Source: Tangfeifania sp. (GTDB taxonomy: Bacteria; Bacteroidota; Bacteroidia; Bacteroidales; Prolixibacteraceae). Taken from it: a DNA stretch of 9,066 bases. Below the pieces are notes generated by a model. The model saw nothing but the letters and a program-made list of their open reading frames with translations, made no database searches and was not told the DNA's origin. The stretch covers positions 1 through 9,066 of the forward strand of contig JAGYMR010000104.1 of NCBI GenBank assembly GCA_018400515.1, written 5' to 3'. Made by a program: the position numbers and the translations under genes. Of this stretch, positions 1 through 7,503 are shown in pieces (position 1 is the stretch's first letter; every line of letters starts with the position of its first letter).

Positions 1-29
1 TACCTTAGAAAACAAACAATTTTAATGAG

Positions 30-1430
30 ATGAAAGAAAAAACATTATTTGATAAAATATGGGATGCTCACGAAATCAAAAAAATAGAAGAGGGTCCCGG
101 TGTTTTGTACATCGATCGTCATCTCATCCATGAAGTGACCAGTCCCGTAGCTTTTTTAGGATTAAAAAACCGGAATCTGAAAGTTTTCAGGCCGAAACAG
201 ACCACGGCTACACCCGACCACAATGTTCCCACCGCTAACCAGCACCTTACTATCATGGATGAATTGTCGCGTCACCAGGTGGAAATGCTGAAAAATAACT
301 GCCGGGAGCATGGCATTGTTTACCATGATCTGCAAACCGATGGACACGGGATTGTTCATATCATCGGACCGGAACTGGGTCTCACCCGGCCGGGGTTAAC
401 CATTGTTTGTGGCGACAGCCACACCTCGACTCACGGAGCTTTTGGTGCCATTGCCTTTGGCATTGGTACCACCGAAGTGGAAATGGTGCTGGCCAGCCAG
501 TGCATCATGCAGCCCAAACCGAAAAAGATGCGGATCACTGTAAACGGAAAACTGCAGAAAGGGGTCACAGCCAAAGACATCGCACTTTACATCATCTCAC
601 AGATCACAACCAGCGGCGGAACCGGACATTTCATAGAATATGCCGGATCAGCCATCACCGGTCTTTCCATGGAGGGACGGATGACCCTGTGTAATCTGAG
701 CATAGAAAGTGGTGCACGTGGGGGTATGATCGCTCCCGATGAAACCACGATCAATTATATAAAAGGACGCAAATATGCACCCAAAGGCAAAGACTGGGAC
801 AGGGCAGCGGAGGAATGGCGCAGACTGAAAAGTGATGAAAACGCCGTGTTCGACAAGGAATACGTTTTCGATGCGCAAAATATTGAACCCATGATAACCT
901 ACGGTACCAATCCCGGAATGGGTGTAGGCATTACCCAGAATATTCCCACAACCGGAGATATGGAAGGGAGTGACAAAAAAACCCTTCTGAAAGCATTGCG
1001 ATACATGGGATATTCCGAAGGGGAAAAGATGTTGGGGAAAAAAGTGGATTATGTATTCCTGGGAAGCTGTACCAATGGCAGAATCGAAGATTTCCGTGCT
1101 TTCGCTACATTTGTGAAGGGACACAAAAAAGCACCCGGTGTGGTTGCATGGCTTGTTCCCGGGTCGAAACAGGTAGAAAAACAAATCCACGCCGAAGGGT
1201 TGGACAGGATATTGGAAGAAGCAGGTTTTGAGCTCAGACAACCGGGTTGCTCGGCCTGCCTGGCCATGAATGAAGATAAGGTACCGGAGGGCAAATATGC
1301 CCTTTCCACAACCAACCGCAATTTCGAAGGCCGCCAGGGCCCCGGTGCCCGTACCCTGCTCGCAAGTCCGCTCACCGCAGCTGCTGCTGCTATCACAGGA
1401 GTCGTCACAGACCCCAGGGAGCTGCTTTAA
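30..1430 (+). CDS. leuC: 3-isopropylmalate dehydratase, large subunit
   Basis: This is the large, iron-sulfur subunit of isopropylmalate isomerase, a cytoplasmic aconitase-family enzyme that interconverts 2- and 3-isopropylmalate in leucine synthesis. With LeuD it can also isomerise citramalate via citraconate. The 466 residues match the usual LeuC length. The 4Fe-4S ligands are visible as Cys347 in GSCTNGR and Cys407 and Cys410 in GCSACLAMN. Other family motifs are the DHNVPT stretch near residue 64, [13 protein letters not shown] near 127 and [10 protein letters not shown] near 146. The C-terminus [11 protein letters not shown] is typical. The start is the ATG at 30, which gives a normal N-terminus ([16 protein letters not shown]). 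No Shine-Dalgarno is present, as is usual in Bacteroidota. leuD follows after 26 A/T-rich bases, so the two are almost certainly co-transcribed and co-assembled. The upstream end of the operon lies outside the window. Confidence 0.97.
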   Translation: MKEKTLFDKIWDAHEIKKIEEGPGVLYIDRHLIHEVTSPVAFLGLKNRNLKVFRPKQTTATPDHNVPTANQHLTIMDELSRHQVEMLKNNCREHGIVYHDLQTDGHGIVHIIGPELGLTRPGLTIVCGDSHTSTHGAFGAIAFGIGTTEVEMVLASQCIMQPKPKKMRITVNGKLQKGVTAKDIALYIISQITTSGGTGHFIEYAGSAITGLSMEGRMTLCNLSIESGARGGMIAPDETTINYIKGRKYAPKGKDWDRAAEEWRRLKSDENAVFDKEYVFDAQNIEPMITYGTNPGMGVGITQNIPTTGDMEGSDKKTLLKALRYMGYSEGEKMLGKKVDYVFLGSCTNGRIEDFRAFATFVKGHKKAPGVVAWLVPGSKQVEKQIHAEGLDRILEEAGFELRQPGCSACLAMNEDKVPEGKYALSTTNRNFEGRQGPGARTLLASPLTAAAAAITGVVTDPRELL

Positions 1431-1456
1431 TTTTTTAAATCAAAAATTTAATCAAC

Positions 1457-2047
1457 ATGGCATACGATAAATTTTCAATAATAACTTCACCGGCAGTACC
1501 ATTGCCGGAAGAAAATGTGGATACCGACCAGATCATCCCTGCCCGCTATTTAAAAGCAGTTGAACGCAAAGGCTTCGGCGACAATCTTTTCCGTGACTGG
1601 AGGTATCACCGCGACGGCAGTCCTAAAACGGACTTCCCGCTGAACGATCCCCGCTATTCAGGAAAAATACTGGTCGCCGGGAAAAACTTTGGAAGCGGCT
1701 CAAGCCGGGAACATGCTGCCTGGGCGATCTACGATTACGGATTCCGCGTGGTGGTCTCCAGCTTCTTCGCCGATATCTTTAAAAACAATGCCTTGAACAA
1801 TGGCCTGCTTCCGGTTGTTGTTCCTCCTGAATTCCTGGAAAAAATTTTCGACAGCATCAAAAACAATCCACAAGCAAAATTTGAAACAGATCTGAACAAT
1901 CAAAAATTTACCAACCTGGAAACCGGAGAATCGGTTCACTTTGAAATCAATCCGTATAAAAAACATTGCTTGCAAAACGGCCTTGACGATATCGACTACC
2001 TGGTCGCCATGAAAGATGAAATTGCTGCATGGGAAGCAGCCCGATAA
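1457..2047 (+). CDS. leuD: 3-isopropylmalate dehydratase, small subunit
   Basis: This is the small (swivelling-domain) subunit of isopropylmalate isomerase, which completes the active site with LeuC in the cytoplasm. The 196 residues agree with the usual length of about 200. Family signatures are the N-terminal [13 protein letters not shown] stretch (residues 20-32) and the substrate-loop motif [14 protein letters not shown], with Ser80, Ser82, Ser83, Arg84 and His86. The following [18 protein letters not shown] segment is also typical. Start and stop are intact. The TAA stop at 2045-2047 is followed directly by the ATG of the next gene, with no spacer, which supports translational coupling. 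Because LeuCD is usually shared between the leucine and citramalate routes, the LeuA/CimA-family gene next door makes a dual role likely; this is inferred from context. Confidence 0.97.
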   Translation: MAYDKFSIITSPAVPLPEENVDTDQIIPARYLKAVERKGFGDNLFRDWRYHRDGSPKTDFPLNDPRYSGKILVAGKNFGSGSSREHAAWAIYDYGFRVVVSSFFADIFKNNALNNGLLPVVVPPEFLEKIFDSIKNNPQAKFETDLNNQKFTNLETGESVHFEINPYKKHCLQNGLDDIDYLVAMKDEIAAWEAAR

Positions 2048-3637
2048 ATGAATAAAATGACAGGGGAAACAGTTGAAATAAAAGGGAAACGCCTTACCAT
2101 CCTGGATACGACTCTGCGAGACGGAGAACAAACCACCGGAGTGTCATTCAGTGACAGGGAAAAATTGAGTGTGGCCAAAGTGTTGCTGGAAGATGTGCGG
2201 GTCGATCGCATTGAAATCGCATCGGCACGTGTCTCGGAAGGTGAGTTTAAGGGAGCCAAAAGAATATTGGAATGGGCGAAAGAAAAAGGTCATCATGAAA
2301 AAGTGGAAATCCTCGGTTTTGTGGATGATCACATTTCGGTGCAATGGATTTCCGATGCCGGAGGAAAAGTAATAAACCTTTTGTGCAAAGGGTCTCTGAA
2401 GCACGTTACCGGTCAGTTGCGAAAAACACCTGAGCAACATCTGGCCGACATCAAAAAAGTGATTGTGCAAGCCGAAGAAAAAGGCATCACCGTCAACATT
2501 TACCTGGAAGACTGGTCAAACGGCATGCGTAGCTCCAAAGATTACGTCCACTTTATGATCAAAAACCTAAGCAGGGAAAAGGTGTCGCGGATTATGCTGC
2601 CCGATACGCTGGGGATACTTGATCCCGATGAAACCTATGATTTCTGCCGGGAAATGATCGAGACTTATCCCGACGTAGATTTTGATTTTCATGCGCACAA
2701 CGATTACGACCTGGCCATTGCCAATGTATTTCATGCCATAAAAGCCGGCATGCGCTGCATTCATACCACCGTAAACGGCCTCGGGGAAAGAGCAGGGAAT
2801 GCACCTTTGTCGAGTGTGATTGCTACCATCAAAGATCACCTGAAAATGCAAACCAATGTAAACGAAAGCCAACTGAACAAAGTGTCCAGACTGGTGGAAA
2901 CATTTTCCGGAATACGTATTCCTACCAACAAACCCCTTATCGGAGAGTTTGTTTTCACCCAGTGCAGTGGCATACATGCCGACGGCGATAACAAGAACAA
3001 CCTTTATTTCAATGATCTGTTGCCCGAACGTTTTGGAAGAACCAGACAATATGCACTAGGCAAAACTTCAGGGAAGGCCAACATCAAAAAAAACCTCAAA
3101 GATCTTGGCATCGAGCTTGATGCCAAATCGTTGAAAAAAGTGACCCGGCGGATTATCGAGCTGGGAGACAAAAAAGAAACCGTCACGTCCGACGAACTGC
3201 CATACATTGTTGCCGATGTGCTTGAAAATGACATCATGGAACAGAACATCCGGGTAGTGAACTATTCGGTGAACCACACCATGGGGCTGCGACCGGTGGC
3301 CAACGTGAGCCTGGAGATAAAGAATAAAATTTACGAAGAGATCAGCGACGGTGACGGGCAGTACGATGCCTTTGTGAAAGCCCTGCGAAAAATCTATAAA
3401 CGATTGGATAAGCCCTTTCCCAAGCTGGTGGATTATGTGGTTACCATCCCTCCGGGAGGAAAAACCGATGCCCTCGTGGAAACGGTCATCACCTGGCGAA
3501 ACATCCGCGAATTCAAAACCAAAGGGCTTGATCCCGATCAGAATTCTGCTGCTATCAAAGCAACCATCAGAATGTTAAACATTATCGAAAACGATATCAA
3601 ACCGGAATTCCTTGAAAAAATGATGAACAATATCTAA
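2048..3637 (+). CDS. cimA: LeuA/CimA-family synthase, probably Leptospira-type (R)-citramalate synthase
   Basis: This cytoplasmic enzyme condenses acetyl-CoA with a 2-oxoacid. Proteins of this type in Bacteroidota are often labelled 2-isopropylmalate synthase. Seen in the sequence: a catalytic TIM-barrel with DTTLRDGEQ (Arg24, Asp25), the metal-binding HAHNDYDLA motif (His215, His217) and NGLGERAGN. It ends in a LeuA-type regulatory domain (about residues 395-515) with GDGQYDAF (Tyr439, Asp440) and a TIPPGGKTDALVETVITW stretch. Compared from memory with Leptospira interrogans citramalate synthase, it aligns almost without gaps through the N-terminal 150 residues. Leu89, Leu112, Tyr152 and Glu154 fall on that enzyme's Leu81, Leu104, Tyr144 (pyruvate pocket) and Glu146 (catalytic). 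I therefore favour pyruvate as substrate, giving citramalate for isoleucine synthesis, with feedback control through the C-terminal domain. The start is the ATG abutting the leuD stop; ATG at 2057 is an alternative three codons later. Sure of family, fairly sure of substrate. Confidence 0.8.
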   Translation: MNKMTGETVEIKGKRLTILDTTLRDGEQTTGVSFSDREKLSVAKVLLEDVRVDRIEIASARVSEGEFKGAKRILEWAKEKGHHEKVEILGFVDDHISVQWISDAGGKVINLLCKGSLKHVTGQLRKTPEQHLADIKKVIVQAEEKGITVNIYLEDWSNGMRSSKDYVHFMIKNLSREKVSRIMLPDTLGILDPDETYDFCREMIETYPDVDFDFHAHNDYDLAIANVFHAIKAGMRCIHTTVNGLGERAGNAPLSSVIATIKDHLKMQTNVNESQLNKVSRLVETFSGIRIPTNKPLIGEFVFTQCSGIHADGDNKNNLYFNDLLPERFGRTRQYALGKTSGKANIKKNLKDLGIELDAKSLKKVTRRIIELGDKKETVTSDELPYIVADVLENDIMEQNIRVVNYSVNHTMGLRPVANVSLEIKNKIYEEISDGDGQYDAFVKALRKIYKRLDKPFPKLVDYVVTIPPGGKTDALVETVITWRNIREFKTKGLDPDQNSAAIKATIRMLNIIENDIKPEFLEKMMNNI

Positions 3638-3736
3638 TGGGTATGCTGTTTGCAACAAGGATTTATCACTTAATTTGGCTATTTTTGTTCTCATCAAAGG
3701 GGCAAAACCGAAAAATTTATTAAAAAAAAGAAAGAA
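3638..3736 (+). promoter_or_regulatory. Gap before leuB with weak candidate promoter box
   Basis: This 99-nt A/T-rich gap is much longer than the 26-nt and 0-nt gaps elsewhere in the cluster. TATTTTTG at 3680-3687 fits the Bacteroidota -7 consensus TAnnTTTG. The nearest upstream TTTG (3649-3652) lies 27 nt away, further than the usual 19-21, so the match is incomplete. The stretch just before the leuB start is a purine run rich in A (about 3721-3736). No clear hairpin terminator was seen. leuB may simply be read from the upstream operon promoter. Confidence 0.2.
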
Positions 3737-4804
3737 ATGAAGATAAAACTTGCCATACTCCCCGGTGACGGCATCGGACCGGAAATCATAGAACAGGCCA
3801 TGAAAACGGTAAAAACGGTGGCCAGTAAATTTCACCACGAACTGGAATACAAATACGGCTTAACCGGAGCGACAGCCATCGACCAGGTTGGAGATCCGTA
3901 TCCGAAAGAAACCCATGAATTGTGTATGAACTCCGATGCGGTGCTGTTTGGTGCCATTGGAGACCCGCGCTTCGATAACGATCCCAAAGCACCGGTCCGC
4001 CCGGAACAAGGCCTGCTGTCCATGCGAAAAAAACTGGGACTTTATGCCAACATCCGTCCGGTGGAAACCTTTGAATCGCTGTTGCATAAATCCCCCCTCC
4101 GACGTGAATTGGTGGAAGGAGCGAACTTTGTTTGTATCCGTGAACTGACCGGCGGCATCTATTTTGGCGAAAAAGGAAGAAAAAACAACGGGAATACGGC
4201 CTACGATACAAACACTTACACCCGCGAAGAAATTGAACGCATCCTGAAACTGGGCTACGAATTTGCCGGTAAACGGCGAAAAAAACTCACCGTGGTCGAC
4301 AAGGCCAACGTACTGGAAAGCTCCCGGCTGTGGCGTGAAATAGCCCGGGAAATGGCTCCGTTATACCCCGACATCGAAACCGAATACATGTTTGTAGACA
4401 ATGCCGCTATGCAAATCATCCAGTGGCCCAAAAACTTCGATGTGATGGTTACCGAAAATATGTTCGGGGACATTCTTACCGACGAAGCCAGCGTAATCAC
4501 AGGCTCACTCGGATTGCTTCCCTCAGCTTCCATTGGCATTTTTACTTCGGTGTTTGAACCCATCCACGGCTCATATCCGCAGGCTGCAGGAAAAGACATT
4601 GCCAATCCCATAGCCACCATCCTTTCTGCCGCCATGATGTTTGACTATGCGTTTAACCTTCCACAGGAAGCAAAAGCCATCCGTGATGCAGTGACTGCAT
4701 CCATAGCTGAAGGATATGTTACAGAGGACATTGCTACAGGACAGCCATGGAAAACATCACAGGTGGGCGACTGGATAGCGCATCACATTGAAAATAAAGA
4801 ATAG
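3737..4804 (+). CDS. leuB: 3-isopropylmalate dehydrogenase
   Basis: This cytoplasmic enzyme performs the NAD-dependent oxidative decarboxylation of 3-isopropylmalate to 2-oxoisocaproate. The same family also oxidises 3-methylmalate to 2-oxobutyrate in the citramalate route. The 355 residues match the usual length. The N-terminus [12 protein letters not shown] is the classic start of the beta-decarboxylating dehydrogenases. Substrate and catalytic residues are visible: Arg97 and Arg107 in [16 protein letters not shown], Arg135 and Tyr142 in [11 protein letters not shown], and Lys189 in VVDKANVLE. The metal-binding aspartates are Asp221, Asp245 and Asp249, within VDNAAMQ and [12 protein letters not shown]. 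The C-terminal [18 protein letters not shown] motif is the NAD-binding region and favours NAD over NADP. The loop containing [16 protein letters not shown] distinguishes it from isocitrate dehydrogenase. It closes the biosynthetic cluster. Confidence 0.96.
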   Translation: MKIKLAILPGDGIGPEIIEQAMKTVKTVASKFHHELEYKYGLTGATAIDQVGDPYPKETHELCMNSDAVLFGAIGDPRFDNDPKAPVRPEQGLLSMRKKLGLYANIRPVETFESLLHKSPLRRELVEGANFVCIRELTGGIYFGEKGRKNNGNTAYDTNTYTREEIERILKLGYEFAGKRRKKLTVVDKANVLESSRLWREIAREMAPLYPDIETEYMFVDNAAMQIIQWPKNFDVMVTENMFGDILTDEASVITGSLGLLPSASIGIFTSVFEPIHGSYPQAAGKDIANPIATILSAAMMFDYAFNLPQEAKAIRDAVTASIAEGYVTEDIATGQPWKTSQVGDWIAHHIENKE

Positions 4805-4816
4805 GTTTTATATTTG
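4787..4816 (+). promoter_or_regulatory. Candidate Bacteroidota-type promoter for the esterase gene
   Basis: TATATTTG at 4809-4816 is a perfect match to the TAnnTTTG -7 element. ATTG at 4787-4790 is a 3-of-4 match to the -33 TTTG, with an 18-nt spacer against the usual 19-21. It would overlap the end of leuB and leave a 5' leader of roughly 35 nt before the ATG at 4858. A 7-bp inverted repeat (TATTTGT at 4811-4817, ACAAATA at 4836-4842) overlaps the -7 box and could be an operator or chance. It suggests the esterase is expressed separately from the leu genes. Confidence 0.4.
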
Positions 4817-4857
4817 TTTCTGTCAATTATTGGCTACAAATAAATATTATACTAAAA

Positions 4858-7269
4858 ATGGGACAAAAAACAGGGAACTTCTCCGTCAGAAAAATCATCA
4901 TTCGTCTTGGTTTTTTTATGGGATTGCTGTTAATTCTTTTCGGGAAAACAACAGCCATGCGTGTATATTCAGCAGAAAAAGATTCTGCCAGTCGAAAAGC
5001 CAATCTGAACCTTATTTTAAAAGTATTGCCTCCCGATCAACTGAATGAGGACAAGCCTTTCGATGACCGGGGCCGGGTTTCTTTTACCGACCGCACCTTT
5101 TCCGACTGGCTGGAACGGACCGGCGAGCTGCCGCCCGATTTTGGGCAGATGCCTTCTCTCCCCTTCCTTCCGGACCCGCTCATCCTTGATGAAGGAGGTC
5201 GGAACATTCCGGTAAAAACGATGATCCAGTGGCAGGAAAAACGGGAATGGATGAAGCAACAGCTGCAGCATTACATAACGGGAACTTTCCCGCCGCCACC
5301 CGATAATCTGACAGCAGAGATCCTCGATGAGAAAAAAGACGGGGAAGTGCTATTGCAAAGGGTTGAGCTCTCTTTTGGACCAGGACACCAGGCCAAACTG
5401 AACCTGGAGATCATGATTCCCCCGGGAAACGGTCCCTTTCCTGTATTCCTTACACAGTGGAATCATCGCGAGTGGGCCCAGGTGGCAGTCCGGCGCGGTT
5501 ATATCGGTTGCATCTATGCAGGTGCCGATGCAAGAGACGATACAGAGAAATATGCCGAAATCTGGTCCGGCCGGTACGATTTCACACGGCTGATGCGAAG
5601 AGCATGGGGGGCCTCAAGGGCCATCGATTATCTTTATACCCTGCCGGAGGTGGATCAGAAAAAAATAGCCCTGACCGGTCATTCCCGAAACGGTAAAACA
5701 TCCCTGATGGCCGCTGCCTTTGACGAACGTATCACAGCTTGCATTCCCAGCAGCGGGGGAAGCGGTGCCGAAGTCCCCTGGAGATATACCTCACACAACT
5801 ACGATGTTGAAGACATTGCTTTACTCGCCAGCGCACGGCCCTCGTGGTTGCATCCGCGATTACGATTTTTTATCGGCCGGGAACATAAACTTCCGGTTGA
5901 TCAGCATTCGTTCATGGCCCTGATCGCTCCACGCGGACTGATGCTCAGCACTGCCCTGACGGAAGGGGCCAGCAACCTGTGGGGAATAGAACAAGCTTAT
6001 CAAACCACCCGGGAAGTGTACAAATTCCTGCATACGGAAGAAAACCTGGCATTGCGCACACGTTACGGCGAACATAGCGTCTGTGCCCGGGATATGGAAG
6101 ATTACATCGACTTCTTTGACTATGTTTTTGACCGCAGCAATTACAAGCCGGAAACCCGGTTGTATTGCAACTATTCATTCGAGGAGTGGAAAAATCTCAG
6201 CGGTGAAAACATCAACGTCAACAGTTTTTCTGAAAAAAGGCCGGAAGATCTGTTCACAACCCTTTCGGGAGAAAAAATCACATCAACAGAAGCATGGCAG
6301 GGGAAAAAAGAAGCAATACAGAAAAAAATAACCCGGGGCATGGGAGATGAACCTCCGGGAGTGACCAATCCCGGGCCGGGCAGTTTAAAAAATGCCGGCA
6401 GAGGAGAAGTAAGCTTTGGAACTTTCCTGATACGCCCGCGGGCTACAGCCAAAATGGGCGTGATGCCCGTTAATCCTTATAATGGCTTCGGAGACCAGTT
6501 GTTTGGCTACCTTTATTATCCCAAAAATGAGAACGGCCAGATAAAAAACAACCAGTTACCGGTAGTCGTCTACCTGCACGAATACGACTATTCCAAAGGA
6601 TTCAATTCGTATCACCGGGTAGAGACAATCCTTCACGGTCTGGTGGAGAAAGGATTTGCCGTATTCGTCTACGATATGCTGGGATTCGGCAACCGCATAG
6701 AGGAAGGCACCCGCTTCTACCAGAGGTATCCCCGCTGGTCGAAACTGGGAAAAATGGTGGCCGATGCCAAAGGAGCAGTGGATGCCCTGGAAAATATGGA
6801 TTTTATTGACAAGGAACGAATACTCCTGGCCGGCTATTCGTTGGGGGCAACGGTGGGATTGTATACAGCTGCAACCGATGAACGGGTTGCCGGAGTGGTT
6901 TCAGTAGCGGGATTTACCCCGATGAGATCCAATACCCTGGATCGCGGTACGGAAGGAATCAAGACTTATTCTCACCTGCATGGATTATTGCCCCGGCTGG
7001 GATTTTTTGTCGGGAATGAATCCCGCATTCCGTATGACTTTAATGAGATACTGGCCTGCATCGCACCGCGGCCCCTCCTGATCATCGCCCCGCAATTCAA
7101 TAAAGATGCCCACTACCAGGACATCGTTGAATGTGTAGAACAGGTTGGTGAAGTCTATGAATGGTTCGATGCCAGGGAAAACATACAGTTATACGATCCG
7201 GTCGATATCAACCGCTTCTCTCCGGAAATGCGCGAGGAGATGTTTCACTGGCTTGAAAAAACATTTTAA
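4858..7269 (+). CDS. Exported tandem hydrolase: CE15-like esterase plus second alpha/beta-hydrolase domain
   Basis: This is probably an exported esterase acting on plant or algal polysaccharide; the exact substrate is not known. A basic N-terminus and hydrophobic segment (residues 13-28) form a Sec signal, with cleavage perhaps between 33 and 39. Domain 1 (about 120-445) resembles glucuronoyl esterases of family CE15: an AWGASRAIDYL motif, then GHSRNGK with nucleophile Ser276, AFDERI, and a likely catalytic His406 in YGEH. The Glu expected 23 residues after the nucleophile is Ser299 here; Glu305 or Glu369 might replace it. Domain 2 (about 535-803) resembles acetylxylan-esterase/dienelactone-hydrolase proteins. 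It has a GYSLG elbow with Ser661 and a candidate acid Asp750, but Asn785 stands where the late catalytic His is expected. No lipobox is seen, so it is probably periplasmic or secreted. ATG 4858 is chosen because it includes the whole signal peptide. The next gene is a sulfatase, which suggests joint action on a sulfated uronic-acid glycan. Confidence 0.85.
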   Translation: MGQKTGNFSVRKIIIRLGFFMGLLLILFGKTTAMRVYSAEKDSASRKANLNLILKVLPPDQLNEDKPFDDRGRVSFTDRTFSDWLERTGELPPDFGQMPSLPFLPDPLILDEGGRNIPVKTMIQWQEKREWMKQQLQHYITGTFPPPPDNLTAEILDEKKDGEVLLQRVELSFGPGHQAKLNLEIMIPPGNGPFPVFLTQWNHREWAQVAVRRGYIGCIYAGADARDDTEKYAEIWSGRYDFTRLMRRAWGASRAIDYLYTLPEVDQKKIALTGHSRNGKTSLMAAAFDERITACIPSSGGSGAEVPWRYTSHNYDVEDIALLASARPSWLHPRLRFFIGREHKLPVDQHSFMALIAPRGLMLSTALTEGASNLWGIEQAYQTTREVYKFLHTEENLALRTRYGEHSVCARDMEDYIDFFDYVFDRSNYKPETRLYCNYSFEEWKNLSGENINVNSFSEKRPEDLFTTLSGEKITSTEAWQGKKEAIQKKITRGMGDEPPGVTNPGPGSLKNAGRGEVSFGTFLIRPRATAKMGVMPVNPYNGFGDQLFGYLYYPKNENGQIKNNQLPVVVYLHEYDYSKGFNSYHRVETILHGLVEKGFAVFVYDMLGFGNRIEEGTRFYQRYPRWSKLGKMVADAKGAVDALENMDFIDKERILLAGYSLGATVGLYTAATDERVAGVVSVAGFTPMRSNTLDRGTEGIKTYSHLHGLLPRLGFFVGNESRIPYDFNEILACIAPRPLLIIAPQFNKDAHYQDIVECVEQVGEVYEWFDARENIQLYDPVDINRFSPEMREEMFHWLEKTF

Positions 7270-7275
7270 ATATTT

Positions 7276-7372
7276 CAGCCGGTTTATCCCTTTGAACTCA
7301 AAGAAAGGATTGCGGAGAAAAAGAGATTTTGCATACTGCATGCTTAAAATTCTTTTTAATAAAAACCGGCTG
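7276..7372 (+). terminator. Nested inverted-repeat structure after the esterase gene (complex terminator or structured RNA)
   Basis: It begins 6 nt after the esterase stop. The outer arms CAGCCGGTTT (7276-7285) and AAACCGGCTG (7363-7372) pair perfectly over 10 bp. Inside, AAAAAGA (7318-7324) pairs with TCTTTTT (7351-7357), ATTTT (7326-7330) with AAAAT (7346-7350), and GCAT (7331-7334) with ATGC (7340-7343) around the loop ACTGC. That gives 16 bp with a G bulge and a TT bulge. A further small hairpin is CTTTG (7290-7294) with CAAAG (7299-7303). The inner helix, with A-run and T-run flanks, resembles a weak bidirectional rho-independent terminator. The whole could also fold as a three-way junction. 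The pairing is seen; the function is inferred. Confidence 0.4.
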
Positions 7373-7412
7373 TCATGTGGAATCTGATTTTTGGAACTAA
7401 ATCCGGACGGAC

Positions 7413-7444
7413 GGTCTGTTTTTAAAAAATCACAAAAACAGATC
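7413..7444 (+). repeat. Hairpin-forming inverted repeat upstream of the sulfatase gene
   Basis: GGTCTGTTTTT (7413-7423) pairs with AAAAACAGATC (7434-7444) over 11 bp with one G-T wobble, around a 10-nt A-rich loop. It lies 59 nt before the sulfatase start. It could be an operator, an mRNA leader hairpin or part of a terminator, although no T-run follows the 3' arm. No convincing TAnnTTTG promoter was found between it and the ATG; the nearest, AAGATTTG at 7468-7475, has one mismatch and a poor -33 partner. Confidence 0.35.
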
Positions 7445-7503
7445 AATTTCCGGAGGTTTATCACCGAAAGATTTGTACATTAGTCATATCAAAAAACGAT
7501 GAC

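Noticed and set aside
1..33. Possible tail of an upstream gene: one frame stops at TAA 23-25, another at TGA 31-33 overlapping the leuC ATG.
   Set aside because: With fewer than 11 codons there is no way to tell coding from spacer, so a partial leuA or other gene cannot be supported.
648..1241. 197-codon open frame on the - strand inside leuC.
   Set aside because: It lies antisense to a clearly functional conserved gene, has no recognisable domain, and its composition looks like a reverse-strand shadow.
1431..1456. A/T-rich leuC-leuD gap as a promoter or terminator.
   Set aside because: It is only 26 nt, without a GC stem or TAnnTTTG box; it looks like an ordinary operon spacer.
4788..5048. 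86-codon + frame overlapping the end of leuB and the start of the esterase gene.
   Set aside because: The adjacent frame contains the signal peptide and continues into conserved domains; this one is lysine/asparagine/serine-rich readthrough of A/T-rich DNA.
7451..7456. CGGAGG resembling a Shine-Dalgarno sequence.
   Set aside because: It is nearly 50 nt upstream of the sulfatase start and no ATG with a sensible frame follows at normal distance.
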